Shown one piece after another: positions 24,950 to 36,000 of a stretch of DNA of 38,956 bases (position 1 is the first letter of the stretch; every line of letters begins with the position of its first letter). Source of the stretch: Cyclobacteriaceae bacterium (lineage in GTDB: Bacteria > Bacteroidota > Bacteroidia > Cytophagales > Cyclobacteriaceae); the NCBI GenBank assembly GCA_025455015.1, contig JALONI010000020.1, positions 1 through 38,956 of the forward strand, given 5' to 3'. A program made the translations under genes and the position numbers. The notes under the pieces were generated by a model. That model made no database searches, was not told where the DNA came from, and worked only from the letters and a program-made list of their open reading frames with translations.

Positions 24950-25462
24950 TTGGCGACCGCCAAATTTGCCAAAAACCCTTAAATTCATCCAAATTTGCGT
25001 GTTTCTTCGCTAAATTTCTGATTGTCAGGCCAAAACAAAACCGCCTGGGCGACTGCCTTCCCGTCTTGCTACACCCACCAACACGCCTCACCCTGGGGGG
25101 TTGCAGCACACGTGTTATTTGAGTGACACCACCAATGATTTCGGCACAAAAAACGGAAGAAAAAAAATCTAAAAAATATTCAGTTCACCGGGCGCTTCAT
25201 GGATGGCCAGTAAGTGAATGAAAATGAATTGCTTTTGGAAACAAGATGATTTTTGCAGCCCGTTCGTCAGCCGCTGCGGCTTGAACACTCCTTTGATATT
25301 ATTGCTGCATTTCAAATCTTTGTTTCTTCACTCTTTTGCGAAACGGCTTTCATCCGCTGGTTCGACTTCTAAAGAGAAAAAACAAAAAATTACCGTGCAT
25401 GCCCTAAGCCACTATGCCGCGGGACGTGTTTCGAATAGTACGTAACCCTTTTAAGAAACGCT
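24950..25462. other. Long intergenic region upstream of nrdB, no gene seen
   Basis: The 574-base gap between rplU and nrdB (24889-25462) holds the rplU promoter and two candidate promoters for nrdB. One is TTG (25229-25231) with GATTTTTG (25248-25255), 16 bases apart and followed by CAGCCCG. The other is TTG (25293-25295) with AATCTTTG (25315-25322), 19 bases apart. Each has one mismatch in the -7 element. The first would give a leader of about 200 bases, the second about 135. Positions 25150-25190 are A-rich. I found no riboswitch, NrdR box or small gene I could defend. Confidence 0.4.
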
Positions 25463-26452
25463 ATGAGCAACCATTTACCCGAAGAGCCGATTTTGAGAGA
25501 GAACAAAGACCGGTTTGTTCTTTTCCCCATCACCCACCCCGACATTTGGAAGTACTACAAACAGGCCGAAGCCAGCTTTTGGACGGCCGAAGAGATTGAC
25601 CTGAGTCACGATTTGCGCGACTGGGCCACCCTCAACGATGGTGAACGCCACTTCATCACGCACGTACTGGCCTTTTTTGCCGCCAGCGATGGCATCGTCA
25701 ACGAAAACCTGGCCGAGCACTTTGTGTCAGAGGTGCAGTACACCGAAGCCAAGTTCTTTTATGGCTTCCAGATAGCCATTGAAAACATCCACTCCGAGAC
25801 GTACTCTTTATTAATAGATACCTACGTCAAAGACCCGAAAGAGAAAGACCGGCTTTTTCACGGCATCGAAACGATGGACTGCGTAAAACGAAAGGCCGAT
25901 TGGGCATTGCGGTGGATTTCGCAGGGCAATTTCCAAGAACGCCTGATTGCGTTTGCCGCGGTGGAGGGCATTTTCTTCTCCGGATCGTTCTGCTCCATTT
26001 TCTGGCTGAAAAAACGCGGGCTGATGCCCGGCCTGAGCTTCTCTAACGAGCTCATCTCGCGCGATGAAGGCCTGCACTGCGACTTCGCCTGCCACCTCTA
26101 CACCGAACACGTGGTGCACAAGCTGCCCAAGGAGCGCGTGATCGAAATCATCAAAGACGCGGTGGAGATTGAAAAGGAGTTTGTGACCGATGCCCTGCCG
26201 GTAAACCTCATCGGCATGAATGCCGAGCAAATGCGCCAATACATCGAGTTTGTGGCCGACCGCCTGCTGCATGAACTGGTAGGCGAAAAGGTGTACGGGG
26301 CCACCAACCCGTTTGACTTTATGGACATGATCAGCTTGCGCGGCAAAACCAATTTCTTCGAAAAACGCGTGGCCGAATACCAAAAAGCGGGCGTGATGAA
26401 GAGTACCGAAAAAGAAACCGCTCCGAAGTTTTCATTGAATGAAGATTTTTGA
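25463..26452 (+). CDS. nrdB: Class Ia ribonucleotide reductase small (beta) subunit
   Basis: The product is 329 residues. It houses the di-iron/tyrosyl-radical cofactor that starts dNTP synthesis. Metal ligands can be read as D46 (EEIDLSHD), E107 and H110 (ENIHSETY), E168 ([12 protein letters not shown]), E202 and H205 ([10 protein letters not shown]); Y114 is the radical tyrosine in the spacing ExxHxxxY. The flanking sequence is much closer to eukaryotic R2 than to E. coli NrdB (for example [14 protein letters not shown] and [13 protein letters not shown]). The tail FSLNEDF is the peptide that docks on the large subunit. nrdA follows after 51 bases. Confidence 0.97.
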   Translation: MSNHLPEEPILRENKDRFVLFPITHPDIWKYYKQAEASFWTAEEIDLSHDLRDWATLNDGERHFITHVLAFFAASDGIVNENLAEHFVSEVQYTEAKFFYGFQIAIENIHSETYSLLIDTYVKDPKEKDRLFHGIETMDCVKRKADWALRWISQGNFQERLIAFAAVEGIFFSGSFCSIFWLKKRGLMPGLSFSNELISRDEGLHCDFACHLYTEHVVHKLPKERVIEIIKDAVEIEKEFVTDALPVNLIGMNAEQMRQYIEFVADRLLHELVGEKVYGATNPFDFMDMISLRGKTNFFEKRVAEYQKAGVMKSTEKETAPKFSLNEDF

Positions 26453-26503
26453 TACATTGACCAACATTTTTTAAGCTATCGTTCACCACAACCCACTTTA
26501 GTA

Positions 26504-28954
26504 ATGCTTGTAGTAAAACGTGACGGACACCGGGAGTCCGTAAAGTTCGACAAGATCACGGCCCGCATCGAAAAACTCTGCTACGGTTTAGATCCCAAAT
26601 TTGTCAACCCTGTAGAGGTGGCCATGAAAGTGATCAATGGATTGTATGATGGTGTCTCCACCCAAGAATTGGACAACCTGGCCGCAGAAATTGCCGCCAC
26701 GATGACCACACGCCATCCGGATTTCGCCAAACTGGCGGCCCGCATAGCGGTATCCAACCTCCACAAGGTTACCAGCAAGTCGTTTTCCAGCACCATGAAG
26801 CGGCTGTACACCTATGTGGATTCCAAAACAGGCCAAAATGCCCCCCTCATCTCCAAGGAAACGTGGAAGGTGATTCACGAGCATGCAGCCGAACTGGACG
26901 AGGCCATCATCTATGACCGCGACTTTGGGTACGACTACTTTGGATTCAAGACGCTGGAGCGCTCCTACCTGATGAAAATTGACGGCAAAGTGGTGGAACG
27001 CCCGCAGCATTTGCTCATGCGGGTAGCCGTGGGCATCCACGGAGAAGATATCCCGGCTGCGATTGAAACCTACCATTTGCTATCGGAGAAGTGGTTTACC
27101 CACGCCACGCCCACCCTGTTCAACGCAGGCACGCCCAAGCCACAGCTATCCAGTTGCTTCTTGCTGACGATGAAAGACGACAGCATTGATGGCATCTACG
27201 ACACCCTGAAAAATTGCGCCAAAATCTCGCAGAGTGCCGGTGGCATCGGCTTGAGCATACACAACGTGCGGGCGAAAGGGTCTTACATCAAAGGCACCGG
27301 GGGCACCTCCAACGGCATTGTACCCATGCTTCGCAACTTTGACATGACGGCCCGCTACGTAGATCAAGGCGGTGGCAAACGCAAAGGCAGCTTTGCCATT
27401 TATTTGGAACCCTGGCATGCCGATGTGTTCGAATTTCTGGACTTGAAGAAAAACCACGGCAAAGAGGAAATGCGCGCACGCGACCTGTTCTACGCCATGT
27501 GGATACCCGATCTGTTCATGAAGCGGATCGAGAACAACGAAATGTGGTCGCTCTTCTGCCCCAACGAAGCCCCCGGCTTGGCCGATTGCTATGGGGAAGA
27601 GTTTGAGCGCCTGTATGAAAAGTACGAGAAAGAAGGAAAGTTCCGCAAGCAAATTAAGGCGCAAGACCTCTGGTTTGAGATTTTGGAATCGCAAATCGAG
27701 ACCGGAACGCCCTACATGTTGTACAAAGACGCAGCCAATAAAAAATCAAACCAGAAAAACCTGGGCACGATCAAGAGCAGCAACCTGTGCACGGAAATCA
27801 TCGAATACACCTCGGCCGATGAAATTGCCGTATGCAACCTGGCATCTATCGCGCTGCCCAAGTTCGTGACGGAAGAGGGCAAATTCGATCACCACAAATT
27901 GTACGAGATCACCAAAGTGGTCACGCGCAATTTGAACAAGGTAATCGACATCAATTATTACCCCGTGCCCGAAGCGCGCAACAGCAACATGCGCCATCGC
28001 CCCATCGGCATTGGCGTACAGGGCTTGGCCGATGCCTTCATCATGCTGCGCATGCCGTTTGACTCAGACGAGGCCCGCGCGCTCAACGAAGACATCCACG
28101 AAACGATCTACTTCGCTTCGATGGAGGCCTCTATGGAACTGGCCCAAGTGCACGGAGCCTACGAAACATTCAAAGGCTCGCCCGTGAGCAAGGGCATTTT
28201 CCAGTTTGACATGTGGGGCGTTACCCCCAAGAGCAACCGCTGGAACTGGGAGAAACTGAAGCAAGAGGTAAAACAGCATGGCGTTCGCAATTCGCTGCTG
28301 GTGGCCCCCATGCCCACGGCCTCGACTTCCCAGATATTGGGCAACAACGAGTGCTTTGAGCCCTATACCAGCAACGTGTACACCCGCAGAACGCTGTCGG
28401 GCGATTTTATCGTGGCCAACAAACACCTGATGAGGGATTTGATCAGCCTGGGCTTGTGGAATGAAAACATGCGCCAAAAGCTGATCTCCACCAACGGGTC
28501 CGTACAGCCCATTGCCGAAATTCCCCAGAACATCAAAGACATCTATAAAACCGTGTGGGAAATTTCGCAAAAGGCCATCATTGACATGAGTGCCGACCGC
28601 GGTGCGTACATCTGCCAGAGCCAGAGCCTGAACATTCACCTGACCAATCCAAACTTTGGCAAGCTCACCTCCATGCATTTCTATGCCTGGAAAAAAGGCT
28701 TGAAAACAGGCATGTACTACTTGCGCTCTACTGCGGCAGCCGATGCCATCAAGTTTACGCTCGACAAGGCCGCCCTTGCGCAGCCCTCGGTAGTCGAAGC
28801 AGAAGCAAAAGTGACCCCCCAATCGGTGGCCGCAGAAACGCAGCAAGCACTCCAATACGAAACCCGCACCGAGGTAGCCAATTACGAACAAAAGCTCTCC
28901 GACATGGCGTGTTCGCTGGATAACCCCGATGCCTGTGAGGCGTGCGGTTCATAA
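26504..28954 (+). CDS. nrdA: Class Ia ribonucleotide reductase large (alpha) subunit
   Basis: The product is 816 residues. It reduces ribonucleoside diphosphates. An ATP-cone lies at about 1-90 ([20 protein letters not shown]), so dATP inhibition is expected. The catalytic residues fall at almost the same numbers as in mammalian R1: C218 (SSCFLL), N427/C429/E431 (NLCTEI), C444 ([11 protein letters not shown]), and the tyrosine pair Y738/Y739 (GMYYLRS). The flexible C-terminal tail ends with C811 and C814 (CEACGS), which re-reduce the active site with thioredoxin or glutaredoxin. It is co-transcribed with nrdB and closed by a strong terminator. Confidence 0.98.
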   Translation: MLVVKRDGHRESVKFDKITARIEKLCYGLDPKFVNPVEVAMKVINGLYDGVSTQELDNLAAEIAATMTTRHPDFAKLAARIAVSNLHKVTSKSFSSTMKRLYTYVDSKTGQNAPLISKETWKVIHEHAAELDEAIIYDRDFGYDYFGFKTLERSYLMKIDGKVVERPQHLLMRVAVGIHGEDIPAAIETYHLLSEKWFTHATPTLFNAGTPKPQLSSCFLLTMKDDSIDGIYDTLKNCAKISQSAGGIGLSIHNVRAKGSYIKGTGGTSNGIVPMLRNFDMTARYVDQGGGKRKGSFAIYLEPWHADVFEFLDLKKNHGKEEMRARDLFYAMWIPDLFMKRIENNEMWSLFCPNEAPGLADCYGEEFERLYEKYEKEGKFRKQIKAQDLWFEILESQIETGTPYMLYKDAANKKSNQKNLGTIKSSNLCTEIIEYTSADEIAVCNLASIALPKFVTEEGKFDHHKLYEITKVVTRNLNKVIDINYYPVPEARNSNMRHRPIGIGVQGLADAFIMLRMPFDSDEARALNEDIHETIYFASMEASMELAQVHGAYETFKGSPVSKGIFQFDMWGVTPKSNRWNWEKLKQEVKQHGVRNSLLVAPMPTASTSQILGNNECFEPYTSNVYTRRTLSGDFIVANKHLMRDLISLGLWNENMRQKLISTNGSVQPIAEIPQNIKDIYKTVWEISQKAIIDMSADRGAYICQSQSLNIHLTNPNFGKLTSMHFYAWKKGLKTGMYYLRSTAAADAIKFTLDKAALAQPSVVEAEAKVTPQSVAAETQQALQYETRTEVANYEQKLSDMACSLDNPDACEACGS

Positions 28955-28973
28955 CGAACGAAGTCTCAGCAAC

Positions 28974-29008
28974 AAAAAGCCCGCGGTTCTAATCGCGGGC
29001 TTTTTTTT
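28974..29008. terminator. Bidirectional terminator between nrdA and the M14 peptidase
   Basis: AAGCCCGCG and CGCGGGCTT pair around GTTCTAAT. Eight T follow on + and five T on -, so it can end both convergent transcripts. Confidence 0.9.
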
Positions 29009-29020
29009 GAACATCCTCCA

Positions 29021-31570
29021 CTACTCTCCGTCCAGCACCGGATGGGCGATGATCGGGCCAAAGAAGAGGGCATTGAGAAACAACTTGTTGGTGCCATACC
29101 ATGTGCCTCGGAAATTCATATTGTCCGTGAACAGGATGACGCGCCCCTGCCCTTCGCCACTCACCACAATGGCCGCAGACTGGCTCACCTTGGGCATTTG
29201 CGAACGATGAACGTAGCCGCCAATCAATGGGTTGGCCGTATACTGCGCCACGTTGTTATACGGATTTTTTGACGGCTGGAGATACGTGCGCCCATTGCGG
29301 TAAAACGACATCAGCCGGTCGGTGATGCCAAACCCGATGGGGTGTGTGCGATCCACATCCACTTGAAAAATGGCGCCCCCCAGTTGCTTGGCACCCTCAA
29401 AATTCTCGGCCTCGTCATACGGTGCGCGTTTCATTTTGCGGGTGGTGTCTTGCACGATCAACTTCTCCTTGGCCAACCCCTGTTTGATGGCCCACTCCGT
29501 AGCGGTTTTCTGCGTGATGAGCGTGCCCCCCGCTTGCACCCAGGCTTTCAACCGATCAACCGTTGTTTTATCCAGCGTATAGGTTCCCGCCACCAAAATA
29601 ATGACATTGTAATCCGATAGCTGGATGCGCGAGAGGGCGGTGGCTTCGGCTTTGGTGAGGGGCATCCCAATGCGCTGATCCAATAGATGCCATACTTCGC
29701 CAGCCTCATACGCTGATACGCCCGGGCCCACGACCAAAAGCGGCTCTGGCTTTTTCACCGGCACCGCCTCACCACTGCCCAAATCAATGCCCTTCCCGTT
29801 GTAGCCCGTGGCCACGGGATGAACATCCACGGTTGTTTGCTCTACTGCTCGCGTAAGGTGAGCATAAACCTCTTCGCGGGTGAGCCGCTGTTGCTGCACG
29901 GGGATGATCAACGTGCCGTAGCCAAATGCCTTTTCGCCCGCGGCCACGCGCGCTGAGAAAGGCTTGTGGGCTACTTTTACGATTACGCCACTGTGCAGCA
30001 ATTGGTACAGTGCCCGGTGCGCTTGGTAATCGGTAAAGTCGATCAGATACGCATAGTCACTTCGGGCGGGAATAACGGGCGTCTTGCTTCGCTCCGCGGT
30101 CACGCGGTTGCCTTTCGCCACGGGCGCGCGTACCTCCGCATGTGGCAAGTTAAAGGCATGCACCAACGACCAAGCCGAGGCATCATAAAACAGGCTGTCG
30201 CTGTAGGTGATGGCTTTTTCAAAGGCCGAGCGCACCATCAAATAGTTTGGTTGCTCGGTAGGCACCACAAACGACTTGCCTTTTTCGAACGTTTTCCCGT
30301 TCAGTTGGGTGGTGGCCGTTGTTTCATACACTTCTACCTGATGCATGAGCAGCGTATTCACCAACGCATACGTGCGCGTCAGATCGTTGCCATCGCCAAA
30401 GACATAGCCTTTTACAGGATTGGCTCTGGCCTGTTGTGCCACGCTGGTATAAAAACCGTTGCGCATGTTAATGAGCATGGCCTTCTCCGCATGCGAGGCC
30501 CTGACGGTGGCCAGTGCAGCTACAAACTGATTTCGCACCGTGAAGCCAAAGGTAAGCGGTACCGTGGTCGTTTCCTGCACGTGCCCGCGCGAGCTGGCCT
30601 GCTCGAACAAAAATCCCGCCCCGCCATAAAAATTACTGTAGCTCGACCCGTAGCCCGGATATAACTTGTCAAACGCCTCCTTGGTAAAATACTGACTTCC
30701 GATTTTATTCATCGCCTCGGAGAAATAATCGGCAAAGCGTGGGTACACCGTGTTGTACAAGTAAGCGGGCACGATGGGGTTGTTGCTGCTGTTTTTGCCC
30801 GGGTCAAAGTAAAACGTAGAGTTGGTGCCCATCTCGTGGGCATCGGTCATCACCAAGGGGCGCCAGCGGTGAAAAAACTGCATGCGGTTGCGGCTTTCGG
30901 GGTGAATACCCAAAAACCAATCACGATTCAAATCAAACCAATAGTGATTGGTGCGTCCTCCGGGCCATACTTCATTATGCTCACGGTCGGCCGGGTCGCT
31001 TACCGGTGGCGATGCCTTGTGCATGTTGGCCCAATGCGAAAACCGATCGCGGCCATCAGGATTGTACACGGGGTCGATCAAAACTACCAGGTCGCTGAGC
31101 CACTGAAGTGTTTCTGCGTCCTCGTTGGCGGCCAGGTAGTAGAGCGTCAGCAAAGAAGATTCGCCCCCGGAAGGTTCGTTGCCGTGCACGTTGTGGCCAA
31201 GCTGAATGACCAGAGGCACATCCGGGCGCATATTACCATTGGCGCCCGCCATGTGTTTTTGGCGGATATCCTCCAGTTGCGCATGGTTAGCGGGCGAGGT
31301 TACTTTGGCCACGATCTGCACGCGCTTCTCAATTGAGTGGCCAATCTCTTCGAGGGTCACCCGGTCCGACAGCTCATCTACCTTTTTAAAATACTCTACG
31401 ATTTTGTCGTACCGCGTGTGGTGGCTTCCGATCGGGTACCCGAGGAATGCCTCGGGCGTAGGAATGGCGGGATTGAATTTTTGAGCCGAAGGGTAAAAAT
31501 ACTCCTTCTGGGCTGTTACCGACAGATGGGCAACGGTGAGTGCAAGCAACAAAAAAACGGTAATTTTCAT
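29021..31570 (-). CDS. Exported M14 zinc carboxypeptidase with C-terminal amidotransferase-like domain
   Basis: The product is 849 residues. A signal peptide (MKITVFLLLALTVAHLSVTA) precedes the M14 domain (about 45-350). Zinc ligands are H129 and E132 (HGNEPSG) and H245 (MTDAHEMG); N215-R216 (FDLNRDW) would hold the substrate carboxylate, and E323 (FLFEQASSRG) is the best candidate for the general base. The region about 600-720 (LLVVGPGVSAYEAGEVWHLL, VIILVAGTY, WVQAGGTLITQK) resembles the class I glutamine amidotransferase fold seen at the end of large Bacteroidota M14 proteins, probably without catalysis. It likely trims peptides in the periplasm. It stands alone, divergent from the hydrolase gene at 31682. 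Confidence 0.92.
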   Translation of the reverse strand: MKITVFLLLALTVAHLSVTAQKEYFYPSAQKFNPAIPTPEAFLGYPIGSHHTRYDKIVEYFKKVDELSDRVTLEEIGHSIEKRVQIVAKVTSPANHAQLEDIRQKHMAGANGNMRPDVPLVIQLGHNVHGNEPSGGESSLLTLYYLAANEDAETLQWLSDLVVLIDPVYNPDGRDRFSHWANMHKASPPVSDPADREHNEVWPGGRTNHYWFDLNRDWFLGIHPESRNRMQFFHRWRPLVMTDAHEMGTNSTFYFDPGKNSSNNPIVPAYLYNTVYPRFADYFSEAMNKIGSQYFTKEAFDKLYPGYGSSYSNFYGGAGFLFEQASSRGHVQETTTVPLTFGFTVRNQFVAALATVRASHAEKAMLINMRNGFYTSVAQQARANPVKGYVFGDGNDLTRTYALVNTLLMHQVEVYETTATTQLNGKTFEKGKSFVVPTEQPNYLMVRSAFEKAITYSDSLFYDASAWSLVHAFNLPHAEVRAPVAKGNRVTAERSKTPVIPARSDYAYLIDFTDYQAHRALYQLLHSGVIVKVAHKPFSARVAAGEKAFGYGTLIIPVQQQRLTREEVYAHLTRAVEQTTVDVHPVATGYNGKGIDLGSGEAVPVKKPEPLLVVGPGVSAYEAGEVWHLLDQRIGMPLTKAEATALSRIQLSDYNVIILVAGTYTLDKTTVDRLKAWVQAGGTLITQKTATEWAIKQGLAKEKLIVQDTTRKMKRAPYDEAENFEGAKQLGGAIFQVDVDRTHPIGFGITDRLMSFYRNGRTYLQPSKNPYNNVAQYTANPLIGGYVHRSQMPKVSQSAAIVVSGEGQGRVILFTDNMNFRGTWYGTNKLFLNALFFGPIIAHPVLDGE

Positions 31571-31643
31571 GGCAGGGGTGAATCAGCAGGTAAAGTAGCC
31601 ATTGGTCTCGGATAGCCTTCACCGTTTATCAAAATAGTGGGGG

Positions 31644-31672
31644 TTACTTTCCTGTCTAAAATTGTATTTTTG
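31644..31672 (+). promoter_or_regulatory. Promoter of the metallo-hydrolase/pssA/porU unit (TTA-N18-TATTTTTG)
   Basis: TTA at 31644-31646 and TATTTTTG at 31665-31672 are 18 bases apart. The ATG at 31682 is nine bases after the -7 element, so the mRNA would have almost no leader. It excludes the longer open frame from 31637. Confidence 0.6.
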
Positions 31673-31681
31673 GCTCCACTC

Positions 31682-32335
31682 ATGCTGCAAGTACAAACGT
31701 TTACTTTTAATCCGCTCGAAGAAAACACATACGTGCTCTTTGACTACACCAAGCATGCGGCCATCATCGACCCCGGGTGTTATGAAAAAGCCGAGGAAAA
31801 TGAGTTGAGGGACTTCCTTTCTGACGCGGGCCTGACGGTTACGCACCTGATCAACACGCATGGCCATATTGACCATGTGCTGGGCAATGCGTTTGTGAAG
31901 CGTACGTATCACGTACCGCTGTACATTCACCCACTGGAGGAACCGGTATTGCGTGCCGCCACGGCTTATGCCGCCATGTATGGCTTTCCGGCCTACCAGC
32001 CCGCCCAACCTGACCAATGGTTGGCGCCCGGCACAGACATCACCATAGGCCATACCCGTTTTCAAGTCCTGTTTTTGCCCGGCCACGCGCCCGGGCACAT
32101 CGGTTTATACCAAAACGAAAGTCGGGTGCTCATCAGTGGCGATGTGCTCTTTCACCGCAGCGTGGGCCGTACGGATCTGCCCGGAGGCGATTGGGGCACG
32201 CTCGTGCAAAGCATTCAACAAGGGGTGTTCTCGCTGCCGGATGAGGTGGTGATCTATCCCGGTCACGGCCCCACCACCACCGTGGGCGAAGAAAAACAGC
32301 ACAATCCGTTTGTGGGCAACGCGGCAATACGATGA
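31682..32335 (+). CDS. Metallo-beta-lactamase-fold hydrolase (glyoxalase II-like)
   Basis: The product is 217 residues. The metal-binding THGHIDH motif gives H60, H62, D64 and H65; further ligands are the His of FLPGHAPGHIG, the Asp of LISGDVLF and the His of YPGHGP. The short size, without the helical C-terminal domain of true glyoxalase II, fits the YcbL-like group of thioester hydrolases common in bacteria. The ATG at 31682 (MLQVQTFTFNPLEENTYVLF) is the usual family start. The stop overlaps the pssA start by four bases (ATGA), so the two are translationally coupled. Substrate not known. Confidence 0.92.
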   Translation: MLQVQTFTFNPLEENTYVLFDYTKHAAIIDPGCYEKAEENELRDFLSDAGLTVTHLINTHGHIDHVLGNAFVKRTYHVPLYIHPLEEPVLRAATAYAAMYGFPAYQPAQPDQWLAPGTDITIGHTRFQVLFLPGHAPGHIGLYQNESRVLISGDVLFHRSVGRTDLPGGDWGTLVQSIQQGVFSLPDEVVIYPGHGPTTTVGEEKQHNPFVGNAAIR

Positions 32336-33027
32336 GCGTGGTAAAACACATACCCAACGCACTGACCTGCGGCAATCTGTTGTGCGGATGCATGGGTCTG
32401 GTTTTTGCCCTTCAGAACGAGCCCGTGCCAGCCGCCTGGTGGGTGTGGGCGGCTTGCGTCTTTGATTTTTTTGATGGCTTTGCTGCGCGCTGGCTTAACG
32501 TATCTTCGCCCATTGGGAAAGAACTGGACTCATTGGCCGACCTGGTGAGTTTTGGCGTGTTGCCGGCCCTCACCCTGTTTCAATGGATTGATGAGTCGGG
32601 CTTGCCCGCCCCGGTGGCCTACATTGCCCTGCTGCTGGCCATTTTTTCGGCCTTGCGCCTGGCAAAATTCAATGTAGACGACCGCCAGGCAGACTCATTT
32701 ATTGGGCTGCCCACCCCGGCCAACGCGCTTTTCATTACCGCGCTCCCTTTTCTGCCCCCTTTTTTGTTGGCGTTCTTTTTCCAGCCTTGGGCATTGGTGG
32801 CCATTTCGGTTGTTTTCTCGCTTTTGTTGATCGCCCCGCTCCCACTTTTTGCGCTCAAATTCAAGGACTTTTCCTGGAAACACAACTCGCTGCGGTTTAC
32901 TTTCCTGCTCCTTTCCGTATTTTTGATTGCCGTGTGGCAGGCAGGGGCCATCCCGTTGGTCATACTGCTTTACATAAGCGTGTCGTTAGGGAAACAGATG
33001 TTGGCGAGCGGAAAAAAAGCAAATTGA
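32332..33027 (+). CDS. pssA: CDP-diacylglycerol-serine O-phosphatidyltransferase
   Basis: The product is 231 residues, an integral membrane protein with about six to seven TM helices. It makes phosphatidylserine, the precursor of phosphatidylethanolamine. The CDP-alcohol phosphotransferase motif is complete: D45, D48-G49, A52-R53, G62, D66 and D70 (FDFFDGFAARW, IGKELDSLAD). The N terminus HIPNALTCGNLLCGC and the SFGVLPAL after the motif are typical of the type II PssA family. It overlaps the upstream hydrolase gene by ATGA and precedes porU by three bases. Confidence 0.95.
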   Translation: MSVVKHIPNALTCGNLLCGCMGLVFALQNEPVPAAWWVWAACVFDFFDGFAARWLNVSSPIGKELDSLADLVSFGVLPALTLFQWIDESGLPAPVAYIALLLAIFSALRLAKFNVDDRQADSFIGLPTPANALFITALPFLPPFLLAFFFQPWALVAISVVFSLLLIAPLPLFALKFKDFSWKHNSLRFTFLLLSVFLIAVWQAGAIPLVILLYISVSLGKQMLASGKKAN

Positions 33028-33030
33028 CCC

Positions 33031-36000
33031 TTGGTATTTCGTAGACTGGTATGGATCGGACTTTGGTGTCTGCACACGTGGCATGGGGGACACGCACAGG
33101 ACAACTCTGTCTTGGCTTCCGGTACTTGGGCAAAGTTCTCCTTATCCAGCGATGGCATCTACAAGATAGACTACAACCTACTCCGCCAGGCGGGCATCAA
33201 TCCGGACAACATTGATCCACGCAACCTTCAACTGTACACGGGGCACGTGGGCATGTTGCCGCAAGCCAATGGTGCGGCACGCATCTCCGATGTGCAACAG
33301 ATGGCCATTCAGGTAACGGGTGAAGCCGATGGGCGATTCAATCCGGGCGATGCCATTTTCTTTTTGGGGCTGGGGCCGGACAAAGTGGAATATGTTCCGT
33401 CAGCCCAGATGTACCGGTACACCAACCATTTGTATGACGATGCGAACTTCGTTTACCTGACGGTCGGCAACCAGCCCGGTAAGCGCATCGGCCTTACCAC
33501 ATCGCCTGCGGGTTCGTTTTCCGTGGTCACCACCTTCGAAGATGTGGCCTTTTACGAAACCGAACAGTACAACATCCTGAAGTCTGGCAGGCAATGGTTT
33601 GGCGAACAATTTGACACATCGCCTGAGATCACCATCCGGTTTGACGTGCCCGGCATCATCGAAAACAGCGCCCTCCGGTTTGCCTCACACGTAATGGCCC
33701 AGACGTTTGCGGAATCGTCCTTTGATGTTTTTTGGAATGGCGTCTCCATCGGAAACCAACGCATCACGCCCGTGCCCAATACTCAGTATGGTCTGAAAGG
33801 TCGCGTGCGCATCGATACCGTAGCCGTGCAGACCACGGCAGTCAATGCCGCCACGCGCACCACCCAAGAGATACGCTACCGCTACACGAAAGCTCCCGGC
33901 TTTTCCATCGGGTATTTGGACTTTTTCTCGTTTACCATACAACGCAGACTGGCTTTGTATGGCCAGTACACGTTTTTTCAGTCCGCTGGCAGCACGCAAA
34001 ACAGCATCTCCACTTTTCAACTGGGGGGTGCCGATGCCACCACACAGATTTGGGATATCACCAATCCCTTTGACATTGCGCGCCACGAAACAACCTTCCA
34101 AAATGGCAGTGCTGCGTTTTCCACCACCACCGCTTCGCTCAAGCGTTTTGTGGCCTTTAGCCCGCAGCGCGCGGCAAGCCCTGTCTTCGTGCAGCGCGTA
34201 GAGAACCAAAATCTTCGCGCAACAGCCGTACCCCAGTTGGTCATCGTCACGCATCCTGATTTTCTGCCGGAGGCCAACCGCTTAGCGGCTCACAGGCGAT
34301 CATTCCATGGGTTGGACGTGCTCGTGGTAACCACCCAACAGGTGTACAATGAGTTTTCAGGGGGCAAGCGCGATGTGACTGCGCTACGCGACTTCTTTCG
34401 CACTCTTTACCTGCGCAGCAATCGGTTGGAAAATGTACTGCTGATAGGCCGCGGCACGTACGATTACAAAAACCGGATCACAACCAACAGCACGTTTGTG
34501 CCCATCTATCAGTCGCGCAATTCGCTGTCGCCATTGGAAACATATTCATCAGACGATTATTTTGCTTTTGTGGGCACCAGCGAAGGCGAATGGGGCGAAA
34601 ACCCCGCGGTAAATCATAGCATGGCCTTTGGTGTGGGCCGTTTGCCCGTGCGCACCGCGGCCGAGGCCAAGGGCATTGTTGACAAGCTGATTGCCTATGA
34701 CACCGACCCCAAGAAGTATGGGCGTTGGCGCAAATCCATCGCTTTTGTCGCTGACGATGGCGACTTCAACATCCACCAAAGCCAGGCAGACCTGCTGAGT
34801 GAGTTTGTGCAAGCGCAGCAGCCCCAATTTGACACGCGCAAAATCTACTTGGATTTGTTCCGCCAGGAAAATCGATCCAGCGGGCAGCGCAGTCCGCGCA
34901 CGACCGAAGAAATCGCACGCACCCTTCAAGAAGGCGTGGCCATTGTCAATTTCACGGGCCACGGCTCGGAACAAGTGTGGATGGATGAGCGTGTGTTAGA
35001 CGCCAATACCGTGAAAGACTGGAGCCGCTTGCCCCAATGGCCGTTGTTTGTTACGGCCACGTGCGAGTTTGGCCGTCATGACGATCCCCAACAAATTACC
35101 ACAGGCGAGCGTATTTTGCTTCAGCCCGAAGGCGCCATTGGCTTGGTTACCACCGCCCGACCCGTAAATGCCAGCACCAATTTTACATTAAACCGTGCCT
35201 TCTACACCGCCCTTTTTCAAAAAGTAAATGGCCGCTTCCGTTCGTTGGGGCTTGTCTTTCGCGACACCAAAAACACCAGCCAGAGTGGTGTGGCCAATCG
35301 CAATTTTTCGTTGTTGGGCGATCCCTCCATGCGGTTAGCGTTGGGTGATCTGAACGTGACCTGGGATGAGGTGACCACGGCAAACGGAACCGACACCCTC
35401 CGTCCGCTTGCGCGCGCCCGTATCCGGGGCTCCATCCGCGAAAGCGGCAATATTCAGAACGGGTTTACCGGCAAAGCCGAAGTAACGGTGTTTAACAAAC
35501 CGGGACAACAACAAACCAAAGGCGATGAAAACCCGGTATTCATTTTTTCTCACTTCACCGACCTGTTGTACAAGGGCGAAGTGAGCGTGGCCAGCGGGGT
35601 ATTTGAGCTCGAATTCATCGTGCCCAAAAACGTTTCGTCCAATGTAGTCAGCGGAAAAGTGAGCGCATATGCGTTCAACAGTGCGGCATCCGCGGATGCT
35701 GCCGGGGCCAGCGTAGAGGTGGCCGTGGGAGGCTTGCCGGTGGCTGCGCCCGTTGATACAGAGCCGCCCAGCATAAAACTGTTTATGGGAGATACGACCT
35801 ACGTCAGTGGCGGACCCGTGGGGCCGCGCAGTGCCATCGTGGCGCATTTGCGCGATGCTAGCGGCATCAACCTGACGGCCGCCCCTCAACACACGCTGTT
35901 GGCGGTGTTGGATGACTCGCTGTCGTTTGAACTGAACCGGCATTTTCAATACTACCCGGACAGCTACACGGAAGGGCTGGCTTCTTTTGGCCTGAGTAAT

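Noticed and set aside
24950-25462. Cobalamin riboswitch or NrdR boxes upstream of nrdB
   Set aside because: No B12-box-like core or paired 16-base NrdR palindromes could be read in the region.
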